From Bursaphelenchus xylophilus (Eukaryota > Nematoda > Chromadorea > Rhabditida > Aphelenchoididae), in assembly GCA_904066235.2 (NCBI GenBank), contig CAJFCV020000006.1, forward strand, positions 11,408,001-11,472,000: 64,000 nt of DNA, written 5' to 3'. The position numbers and the translations under genes are program-made. Shown one piece after another: positions 10,601 to 22,600 of the stretch (positions are counted from its first letter, which is position 1; every line of letters begins with the position of its first letter). A model generated the notes under the pieces. That model saw only the letters and a list, made by a program, of their open reading frames with translations. It made no database searches and was not told the origin of the DNA.

Positions 10601-13600
10601 AATCGAAAAAAAAATTAATTTTGAAAAAATAAAAAATCGTATTTTAGGGAGAGATTCTTGGCCATTGCGGCGATTTTTGAATTTTTGAGATTGTTTTAAA
10701 AATTTTGACATCAATTTTTACAAAAAAATCGAGTTTTCTTTGGAATTTTCAGCATTTTTCGATCTAAAAATCTGGATGGCTATTGCAAATCGCGAGCTAA
10801 AAATCTCACATATGTTTTAGAAAATTCTAATCTAAATTTCTGGCAAGTTTCATCAAAACTGAGGGTATTTTTTGCTAAAATACGATTTTTTATTTTTTTT
10901 TTGAAATTAATTTTTTTTCGGTTTTTTTATAAAAATTGATGTCAAAATTTTTAAAAAATCCCAAAAAATTCAAAAATCGTCCCAATGGCGCCGAATCTCT
11001 CTCTAAAATACGACTTTTTATTTTTTCGAAATTAATTTTTTTTCGATTTTTTTATAAAAATTGATGTCAAAATTTCAAAAAATCTCCCGAAAATTCAAAA
11101 TCTCCTCACAACTTGTCCAAATCTCTTCCTAAACATCAAAAAAAAAAATCAAAAAAAAAGACCCTTACCTCTACTATTGCTGGATCCGGGCTCATCAATC
11201 GCGTCCATAGCTTCAATAATTTGGTCGTCGTAGGCGCGGAAGTTGTAATCCACGTTGTTCAGATGCCTTCGACTTCTGCCGGCGGCAATTGTGACCAGCG
11301 GATAGGTGGGGAGCTTCTCTTTTTTGGTGTGCCCAAACTGCTTCAGGGCTTTTTTCTTCGACTTTCGTTGGCCGTCATCCAAATCCTCCTCGCTTTCCGA
11401 TTCGGGCTCGGGTTGTGGGGCTTGGAACTGAAAAAAAATTGCAAAATTTTTTAAAAAAATAAAAAAAATTAAGGAAAAAAAGATCAAAAAATCGCCTAAA
11501 TTAATATAATTTTTCTTTCCAAATTCGAAAATCTCCCTTCTAAATCTTTTTTTAAGCCAATAAAAACTCATTATAACAAAAATCAGCTCAAAAAATCCTA
11601 ATTACTCATCAAAACCGCGAAAAAAACGTGATTTTAGACCAAATATCAGCGGAGAAGTGACAAAAACATCCGCATAAAAGGTTGTTTACGATTTCAAAAT
11701 ACTAAAGAGACTCTGCCCATCCGCTATTCTACCATTTCAAGCCAAAAAATCCCATTAAAACTCAAGATTTTATAATTTTTACCAAAAATCCGGGAAATTT
11801 CTAATTTTTCCTCAAAAAAAGTCGAAATCAAGGTCAAAAAAATGGACAAATCGTATTTTACAACACCTTACAGGTTTTTCAGGGTCTCTACACTCTCTAT
11901 TTCACCGAAAAATGTAAAAAATTTCTTCAAAAAACCAAATATTCCCAAATTTTCCGAAATTAAAAAAAAATTTCTATAAAAACCCAAAAATAATGTCAAT
12001 AAACATTTCAAAATCGTATTTCACAACATCCCAGAGCTCCTTCAGCTCTTCTCCTGCCTTATTATACATAAACTCCAAGAAAAAAGTCCGAAAATTTTGA
12101 AAAATCCCAAAAATTCTCTAAAAAATCCCAAATTTTCGCAAAAAACCCTCAAAAAAATACTCAAAACAGTTTCGAAATTCAATTTCATGAAGCCCAACGG
12201 CTTCACAAGTCTTTCTTCTTGTTTAAAATCCCCAGATTCTTCCAAAAAAGTCGAATATTTTTCCAGAAAATTCCGAATTTCCTCGAAAACCTCCAAAAAT
12301 TCTCAAAAAATCCCAAATTTTCGCAAAAAACCCTCCAAAAAGACTCAAAACAGTTTCGAAATTCAATTTCACGATACCCTACGGCTTCAAAAGTCTTTAT
12401 TCTTGTTTAAAATGCCCAGATTCCTCCAAAAAAGTCGAATATTTTTCCAGAAAATTCCAATTTTCCTCAAAAACCTCCAAAATTTCTCAAAAAATCCCAA
12501 ATTTTCGCAAAAAACCCTCCAAAAAGACTCAAAACAGTTTCGAAATTCAATTTCACGATACCCTACGGCTTCAAAAGTCTTTATTCTTGTTTAAAATGCC
12601 CAGATTCCTCCAAAAAAGTCGAATATTTTTCCAGAAAATTCCAATTTTCCTCAAAAATCCCAAAAATTCTCAAAAAATCCCAAATTTTCGCAAAAACCCC
12701 TCAAAAAAATGCTCAAAACAGTTTCCAAATTCAATTTTATGAAGCCCAACGGCTTCACAAGTCTTTATTCTTGTTTAAAATCCCCGGATTCCTCCAAGAA
12801 AGTCGAATATTTTTCCAGAAAATTCCAATTTTCCTCGAAAACCTCCAAAAAATTCAAAGCCTTCAAAATTCCAATGAAAAATCGCCGATCGATGGTCGCA
12901 ATTTTGCGTTAGACCCGGCCGAAAGGATCTAAAAGCGGGCACGTGTTTTCCAAAAAAATTTCTCCTTCGATTTTTTGGGTGCAAAAACAGGCTCAAAAAA
13001 CGCAAAAAAATGCTGTTTGTGGGGTAAACACTTCACTCCGGGGACAGAAGAACCGATGCGGAACGATGTGTGGAACGCCGCGGCGCTTTCTTGCGGCGCT
13101 ATTCCGGGCTCTTTTTGGGGTAATAAAAAAAAACGCGAGGGAAACACAACAAAAAGAAGAAAAAGTGGCCCAAAAAAGGCTGTAAATGGCTTTGAATGGG
13201 AAAAATTGGTCGTTGAAATTCAAGGAAATTGTGTGATTCATAGTAATTCAAGGCGTTTTAATGACTAAATCAAGTTTCGGCTTCAAAAAATACCAATTTT
13301 ATATTCTATGGGGTATGGAGTTACAGGTCGAGACATATATCAAAAAAAAATCGTGATTTTTAAAAAAGCTTTTGATTTAAGAGCGAAGGAATAAGAGCGA
13401 AAAAAATCTTCTGAAAAAAATGCTTCAGCTTCTTTCCTTTTCGTTCGGAAGAGTGTGTTTACGAACTCTTCCCATTTGGGAAAGAATCTGAGAGGCGGAA
13501 AGAGTCTCGAGCAGACGCTCGCGCCAAAAAGGTGGGGGAAGAGTGTGGGTCGAGACTCTTTCCGCCTATTGGCTCCGCCCACTTCTGCAGGATTTTGGGG

Positions 13601-16600
13601 AAAAATGGCGAATTGAAATGTTGCCATTTAGTAAATAAAGCACTGTTCTTTTCAAATATACGATGTTTTTTACATTTTTTCTTTGACAAAAAAGTTTGGA
13701 CAGTACAATCTAACACTCTTCGTTCATTTTCTATAAAATAAATGAATAACTAATCTTTAATAACAATAAATAAAGGCGTCTAAGAAACAGATATCGGAGA
13801 AATCAGATATAATATATAAATGTGATATAAAGGTCACAAAAATGTAATTCAGGTAACAGAGATAATAAACCATGGTGGCTGAATTGTAATAGGAATAATA
13901 GCCGGAAAGTTGTGCACTTTTTCGCGTACCTATGGGGTTGTTGAACGGCTGGCTGCGAATGCATTCGGTGGAGCTAGCTTATCCAGAATTTGGTGTACTC
14001 CTTACATTTGGGTTTAGTCGCCGGGAGCAAACAGTCTTGCGCATAGGAGGGGTCCAGAAGATCACGTGTTTCTCATTAGTAGACCACATCTGTAATCGGA
14101 TTGATGAAGACGGTGTGGTGGTTGAATATTTCCTAAATCAACAACGCAAAACAGAAGAAAAGAACTTACCATCTTTCAAGCCGATGAAGAGGGACTTCAT
14201 TTACTTCGTAAGCCGCATCATTATTATGCTTGTCCTCCACCTGAACTATTGAAACATCTCGATGCACATGATGCGGAGATATTTCGGCTTAAACTTACCA
14301 ATACTATCAACAATTTAACATTCTACGTACCTTTTCCGAGTCCAGACATTGGAGGCCGAATATAAGTCCATGATTTGCAGTAGATCCAGTTCAACCTCTT
14401 ATGGGCGGTGTTTCCAGGCCTTCATCAATCGCATATCAATCTTCGTCGTCCTTTTTTGGCATCAAAGTTGTTGGTAAAACTTCATTTCTCCAGCCCAAGC
14501 GAAAAAAAGGTTCCGCAGCTTGCGCCCGAACAATTTTCAGTCGTTTTGACCAAAGAAAAGTGGCCGACAACAATAGATGGAGGTGAACCTAGCTCATCGA
14601 TGAATGATAGCGAATTTTGACGAAGAAGAGCGGACCGACGCGGCGAAATGTAAGTTGCCTCATTTTGCTAGCATGTTTACGTAATTTTAGGCCTAATCTT
14701 TCCTACTTGGCCAACTGCGAACTCCATATCTGAACTTGTTTTACACCTTTCAGGCCCACTTGATGTTCGACTTCAACAGTACGTGATCGCTACAGCGATG
14801 AATTCGGACGACTTTGTAAGTTAGAATTTTTTGTTTTTAACATTTTAGATATAAATGCGACAAGAAGAATTTGGTCTCCATGGATAAGGTCCTCGTGATA
14901 GTTGATGAAGCTGGATCCAGCAATGACAGGGATATTCACCACTTGTTGAATGGAAAGTAAGTAACAGTTTCATAGACTTTTGAGGGAGAAGAAAGGGATT
15001 TTTGAGGCGTTTTTGGGCTTTTCAGCGGATTGGATCTAAAGTAATATTATTTTTTGTTTGTGCAATTTTTTGTGAGTGATGAAATACCTAGGAGACGGAG
15101 AAAGAAAGTATGAATAGTGATTTAGTTGATATTTTTGAAATTTTTTGCAGGCCTACGTCAAAACCGAGATTTTTTGAAATTTTCAGGTATCTTTGTCTAA
15201 AATAAGGTAAAATGTGCAGTTTAGTGAGTGTTTGCAGGTGCGCCAATAATAAGTAGGACCGAGAGAGTTTTTTTGAGGAGTTTTGATGTTATTTTAGATG
15301 TAAAATTTTCGAAAAGTTATTAATTTTTCCAAATTCAGCCTCAATGTCCCAAAATTGCACTGCCAATCTCAGTAACAACGGGGAAGAAAGGGAGACCGCG
15401 AATATGGAAACGAATGCCCATGGGCAGAATCCGCCGCGGCCCTCTACATCTAAATGTAACTCGATGTTACTTGTGTTGCACATAAATATATCTGTGAAAC
15501 TTGTTCTGTAAATATTTTCTTAACCTTTGTGTTAACCAGGAATGTATCTGATTTTCAATTGAATCTTCAAATGACAGCCATAGTAAGACTAGGCTATCAC
15601 AGTTCTAAAACAAATAAAAACATGCCCAAATCACCGGAATAATGAAACGGCAAAAATTTTCACCCAAGGCAACCGTTTTCTGCAAGAAAACCACCAACTC
15701 AGCGATTGGCTCAAAATCGAGGGGGGGGCGGGGCTTATAAACGTCGGGAAGAGCCTGCTCGCAGACGCTTCCTCCAGAAGAGAAGAAAGAGTGTGACGGC
15801 AGACGCTTTCCCAAGTGGTGAGAATCTGCTCGAGACTCTTTCGACAAAAAAAGAAAGAGGCTGAAGCATTTTTTTCAGAAGATTTTTTTCGCTCTTATTC
15901 CTTCGCTCTTATTTGGTAAAAACTTGGTCAAAAAGCCATTTGTGTGGTGTTGCGATAAAAGTTCTGAGGATTTTTTCGCCCTTACAAACCAAAATTGGGC
16001 AGCTAATTTTTACATATTCTGAATCAGAAAAGTTTTGCGATTTCTTTGATACATGTCTCGACCTGAAAACTCCATACGCCATAGGAGTACTTTCCTTGTG
16101 AGAAAAAAAGTCAAAAAATTTCGAAAAAGTATTAAATTTTCTCAAATTTCGAAGAAAAAACCAGATAAAACTATTAGATAACGCATTCTAAGGCCCTACT
16201 GCACCTTATTCTATAACATTTTGCACAAAAATCTCCAAAAATTTTTTAAAAAATTCCAAAAAATTGCAAATTTCTCGAAAATTCGCTCAAAAAATCAATA
16301 GTCCAAAAACTGCAAAAGAATGTTTAGAGTCCGTTTATGCTCTTCCGACACGATTGATGCCTTCTGGGTGTCGTTTTCTTGTAAAAATCACGAGTTTTTT
16401 TCGGAATTCCTATATTTTCCGCCAAAAAAGTGGTAAACAAGCCATTTGAAGTGGTAATTTGGACTTGTTTTCGGGCTGATGCCACTCTCCAAAGGGCACA
16501 AAATCTTTCCTAATTCAAACGGAGAGCTCATCCACTGTTTTCGGATATTTTTTTTTTGATTTTTTGTTAGAAAAAATTGGAAAAATCAAAAAAAAATCGC

Positions 16601-19600
16601 AAAAACTCACTTTTTTGTTAATAACTGATAAGAAAAGTGATCTAAACTAAAGATCACACTCTATTACAGCATTCTCTTTGTATTTTAGCCCCAAAAAAAA
16701 TAAATTTCATACCAAAAAATCCCCATAAAATCAATTTTAAAGCCAAAAAATCGCAAAAACTCAACTTAATACGTTCTCCAAATTTTCTGAAGAAATTGAC
16801 AACTACTTTTACATCACGGGTTTTATCAATTTGACATCTCTGCTTCACCGATAAAGGAAAAATTGAGCTTTTATCGGAAAAAAGTCCAAAATTCTCATGG
16901 ATAATATAATTTCATGTTCAAAATTAAATCAAAAAATCTCTCAGTGCGTATTTTACCCACTTTAAAGCTATATTTCATTCATTTCTCAACCTTTCCGTAC
17001 CATATTAGGCTTTAAAACACAATGCCAAATTTGGCGGGAAATTTGAAATTTCAAATTTTTAAATCTCCCAAAAAGTTTCATACAGATCCTATATGTCCCC
17101 AGGAACCATTCAAAAAAACTTTCAGGTCAATTTATCACTATGAACACTCAAAATTTTCGGTTATTTACCTTATCCATCATGGATAACATAAAAATGTAAA
17201 AAATCCCGCTTAAAACGCCTACCTCTGCATCCACAATGTTGCGGAGGTCAATTCCGTTGACGTGCTCTCTTCTCAAGGCTCTTTCCATCCGTCTTCGTTC
17301 ATTTTCTTCTTGAATTCGACGTCTTTCGTCTTCAATCCTCTTGGCTTTGATCTTCTCGGCCAGATCAACATAGCACACGGAAAGGCGCAGGATCAGGTTG
17401 TTGTGGTTGCATTTGGGGCAGAACCAGTCGCCGGGAGGGACTTCCTTGAGTTTGGGGGTGAGGCAAAACGTGTGCCAGGCGTCGTCGCATTCGTCGCAAA
17501 GGAGGAGCTGAAAAATTGAATTTTTTTGTTATTTTTCACAAAATTTTGGAAAAAATATATCGTCTAATTTGCCTTAAAACACCTGTATTTTAATTCAAAA
17601 GCCATTGGACATCAAGATCGGCCGAAATTAAGGGTCTACCATAACTTTTTCTTCAAAAAACCATCAAAATTTATATTATCCTTGATACTTTTGATCGTCA
17701 ATCCCCTCAAACCTCTTAAAATCACTTGAAATTCACTCCAAATACTCTTTAATTCCTCTTTTTTCCTACGCACACCTCTCCCAACCTCTATTACCCTCAA
17801 AAAACACAATGCCAAATTTGGCGGGAAATTCAAATTGAAAATTTTCAAATCCTCCAAATTCCCTCAAAACCTACCACGTTGGGTCTTGTGGCCTTGTTGC
17901 ACTTCATACACAACGTTTTTTCATTCGCTTTTTTGCGTTGTTTCTCCTCTTCTTCCACATCCTCCTCCTCCGAGGAGTCCTCCAAAACGGCGGGTTTTGG
18001 CTTCGGTTTTCTGCGTTTTATGGGTTCCCCATCCTCGTCCAGACGTGGCTTTCGAGTCCTTCTTGGGGTTAGTCCCTTTCTGCAACCAGGAATCCATCAA
18101 AAAATTTTAAAAATTTGCGTAATTCCAAAAAAATCAAAAAAATTCATTAGATGGCCTAGTATAATATAAAATTGCTCATACCTCCGCCGTCGGCCCTTCT
18201 TTTTGCTTACGACAAACTCATCATCGGAGGATCTGATCTCGTCGTCGTCTTCATCGTCTTCGAACTCTTCTTCTTCCTCCTCTTCCTCGGGTTCGGACTC
18301 TTTTTTCTCGGGCTCTTCCTTCTTTTCGGCGCGCTTTCGAGTCGGCGTAGTGAACTGTTTCATGTTCGAATAGGCGGCATTTCGTGCGGAACGCCGTGGG
18401 AGGATCCGGCGTTCGTCCTGAAATTTTATTTTATGAACAACTTCAAAAATTTTTATATTGTACTAGATCTGATGTCAAGTGTAATATAAAAAAAATCTCA
18501 AAAGTCGATTCAATCTCCATAAATAGTCTTAATGGACCAAAAGCAACCATCACAACAAAAAACTGCGTATTTTACCATCAAAAATTATATTACACTAGGC
18601 AAGTCAAAGATAATCAGGCTCTCAAAAGTAAATTGGATGCCCCAAAAATAATTTCAATCAACTTTTTACGACTAAAAAAACAATTCAACACCAAAATTCC
18701 GTATTTTACAAACAAAAATTATATTACACTAGGCAAGTGTAATATAAAAAAATCTCCAAAATTCGATTCAACCCTCTAAAATCAATCTCAAACGCACTTA
18801 ACAGCTCCAATATAGCTGGTTTGACACCCGCTTACGTATTTCACAACCAAAAGTTATATTACACTAGGCAAGTGTAATATAAAAAATGTTTCCAAAATCT
18901 GTAAAATCAATCTCAAGTGTACTTAACAGCCCCAATAAGGCTTGCTTAACACCAATCAACGTATTTTACAACCAAAAATTATATTTACACTAGGCAAGTG
19001 TAATATAAAAAATGTGTCCAAAACTTATGAAATCAATCTCAAACTCCTCTCAAGAGGCCTAAAATCACATTTTTAAACATTTTCTCCGTATTCCACCTCC
19101 AAAAATACCTTATACTAGCCAACAATAAGATAAAATTACATAAAACAAGGTGCAAATCCTCTCAAAATCGCTCAAATCTTACCGCAAGCTCTTCCATATT
19201 GATCAATTCCTCTTCCTCTTTGCTCTCATCCTTCTTTTCTTCCGCTTCCTTTTCTTGCGACTTTTCTTTTTCACTTTCTTCTTCCACTTCTTCGCTTTTT
19301 TCTTTTTCCTCTTCCTCCTCAACGGGCTCTTCTTCCTCGACCTCTTCAACTTCCTGCTTTTTGGGCTTTTTGACTGGTGTCGGATTCAATTTCGCGGCTT
19401 TTCTGATGTTCTTGAGGTTTCGTTTCTGAAATTTTTTTTGTGGTATCAAAGGGGACTAAAATAAGGTCAGAAATAAAAAATTTTACATTTTCAACAACAA
19501 CTTTACATTGTAAATAACAGATCAAGCCCAAATAGGATCAAAATACAAAAAAAATCTGATCAAAGCAAAAAATTTGCGCCGAAAATCTCAAAAATCGACT

Positions 19601-22600
19601 AAACATACCTAAAATAACATAATTTTTATAAAATTCTTGCAATTTCTAAAAAATAAAAGCTCTAAATAGATAATTCGTGACGTAAAATCACATAAAAACC
19701 CAAAATATCCCTAAAATTCCCAGGTTAACATCGAAATTTTATCAAATGTTACCTAAAATAATATAATTTTTTCCAAAATTTTTCGTTTTTCCTCCAAGAA
19801 AAGCCTAGCTAAGATTCATATGAGTGAAAAGTGTGTTAATTTTCCTTAAAATCATCAAAATTCCCAGCGCAGAGACTAAAATTCATCAAAATCAACCTAA
19901 AGTAATATAATTTTTCCAAATTTTTCCCTTCAAAAAGCCCAATCAAAGCATAAATTGATGCATAGTGGTCTAATCCTCACTAAAATCATCCAAATTCCCA
20001 GTGCAAACATTAAAATTCATCAACATCGACCTAAAGTAATATAAATTTTCCTCAATTTTCCAAATTTTTCTCTTCAAAAAGCCCAATCAAAGTATAAATA
20101 AATATATTCTGCCCTAATTCTCCCAAAAATCCTCAAAATTCCCTGCACAAACACTAAAATTCATCAAAATCAACCTAAAGTAATATAATTTTTTCCTCAA
20201 AAAAGACTAAATCAAGCTCCGCCAAGGCCAAAAAAGATGCCATTCCTCATTTTTTTACCTAAAATTCAAAGCAAAAAACGAAAATCCCTTACATTATTGA
20301 GCATTTCCTCGGGCCAAAATTTGTTTAGTCTGGTAAAGTGTTTCGTATTAAATTCCACTTTATTTCGTTCTGATTCCTTTAGTTCCAAAACTGGCTCATC
20401 ATCCGGCTGGCTGAGCTGCGAATCCTCGCCATTCTGCTGCTGAATTTCGAGGATTTTTTCTTCGTCATCGTCGCTTTCCTCCTTGGCTTTGCTGCCATAA
20501 TCGGCGCTTTTTAGGTTCGAAATCAATTTGTACAGCTCTTTCAAGGTGCGGGCTTTCAGCTCCCACGACTCGTAGGTGACGTCATTCGCGTCTACGGCGA
20601 AAACTCGGACGTTGAAGTCCTTGTCTTCCTGGTAGAAAAACTGAACGCCGTTCTTGTCGACGCCGATCGGACCCCAGCGCATGTCGAACACATGGAAAGT
20701 GTGGTGAATCTGGAGCAAGTTTGGGTTATTTTTAGTAAAAAATTTTGAAAAAAAAATTTATCGGAAAAAAATCAAAAAATTTCGAATTAAGAATTTTAGA
20801 GTGATTTTGAGTAAAAAATGAGGTGAAAAAAAATAGATAAAAAGATATAAAATTATTTTTTAACCTCCCATAAAAATTCAAAAGTTCTTAAAACACGTCA
20901 AAAGTGATTCAAAAGGCCTCAAAGGTGTTTGAAATCCCCTCGAAAGTGAGCCGAAGACCTCAAAAATTATCAAAATTCTCAAAACTAATCAAAAATTCCC
21001 TCAAAAGTGATTCAAAAGGCCCCCAAAGTTATGCAAAACCCCCTCAAAAGTGATTCAAAAGGCCTCAAAAGTGATCCAAAAACCCCTCAACAGTTATCCA
21101 TAAAACCTCAAAAGTTACCCATAAGACCTCAAAAGAGATCAAAACCCCCTCAAAAATAATCAAAATTCCCTCAAAAGTGATCGATAAAACCCTCAAAAGC
21201 GATCCAAAACCCCCTAAAAATTGCTTCAAACCCCCTCAAAAGTGATCCAAAAAACCCTCAAAAGTAATCCATAAGGCCTCGAAAGTGGTCCAAAAAACCG
21301 CAAAACAGCTTCAAAGCCCCTCAAAAGTGATCAAAATTCCCTCAAACTTGATTCAAAAGGCCCCAAAAGTGGTCCAAAACCCCCTCAAAACTAATAAAAA
21401 TCCACTCGAAAGTGATCCTTAAAAGCCTCAAAAGTGATCCAAAAAACCCTCAAAAGAGATCCAAAAGGCCCTCAAAAGCAATCCCAAAAAAATCAAAAGT
21501 GATCAAAATTCTCTCAAAAGTTCCCTAAAAGCCTCAAAAGCGATCCAAAAGACCCTTAAACTTGCTTCAAAACCCCTCAAAAGTTCTCCATCAAAAACTC
21601 ACCACTTCTTTGAATTTGAAGTTGTAATCGAACTGCGCATGACATAAAGCGGTCAGAATGTTGATTTTGGTCGGATAGGAGAGATCATTATAGCCATGCA
21701 TTTGCAATTCGGCCGCATATTCTTGTGTTTCAATGTTTGTTTCGACGAATTTCTTCATACAGCCGGGGAATCGTTTGATTTGCGCGTATTTCATGTATGA
21801 TAGGCGCTTGAAAAGAAATGTCTGGAGTTCGGCGAGCTCTGGGAGGGCTGAAAAAAGCGTTTTTAAAGGAATTGAAGTGAAATTTTGGAAAAAATTATAT
21901 TACACATGACAAAAATTGATCAAAATTTTACAAAATTTTCGCTTCGAACAGGTTTGACAAGCATTTTTATGTTATACTCTGTTCATATTTTATATTTTTA
22001 GGCATAAAACTCAGAGATATCAACAAAATTTATATTATCCATGACAAAAATCAGAAAAAATTTGGTTCTTCTCAGAACGAAAAGGCTATAAATCTTATTT
22101 TCTAACCATAATCAGTCCAAATGCATGATATTAGCATCAAAAATCAAAAAATTTCATAAAAAATTATATTACACATGACAAAAAAAGCTAATTATTTGTA
22201 AAAATTGAAATGAAAAATGATCAAAACACCTCGAATTTTAATATAAACTCAGTAAAAAGTAATACACTTACGTTCTCCATTCTCTTCGGTCGTAAAAAGT
22301 TCTTCCAATTTAGATATTGTCGGTCCAACACCTAAAGCAGATCCAAATGTGTTGAAAAACGAGCAAACATGAGCGAATTGTGGATCTTCATAGAGAAACT
22401 GAAATAATAGGAGTTATACATTCTTCTTGAGCGATTTTGAGACAAGTGGAGAAGGATTATGACTTTTTATATTATCCATGGGACTGATGGTAAAATCTGA
22501 GTTTCACCGAATGCCTAAGGAAATTTAAGGCGTGAAATCGCTATAGAAAGACCATATATGGTCTACAGAAGCTGTTGGTACTTCAATTTCGCATCACCAA

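Noticed and set aside
12090..12870. CRISPR-like direct repeats
   Set aside because: Units are contiguous 184-bp tandem copies without unique spacers, in a eukaryotic intron.
13932..14252. 106-codon frame inside TIR copy 1 as a gene
   Set aside because: No family match, low protein likeness, and donor-like sites on the opposite strand; kept only as part of the element.
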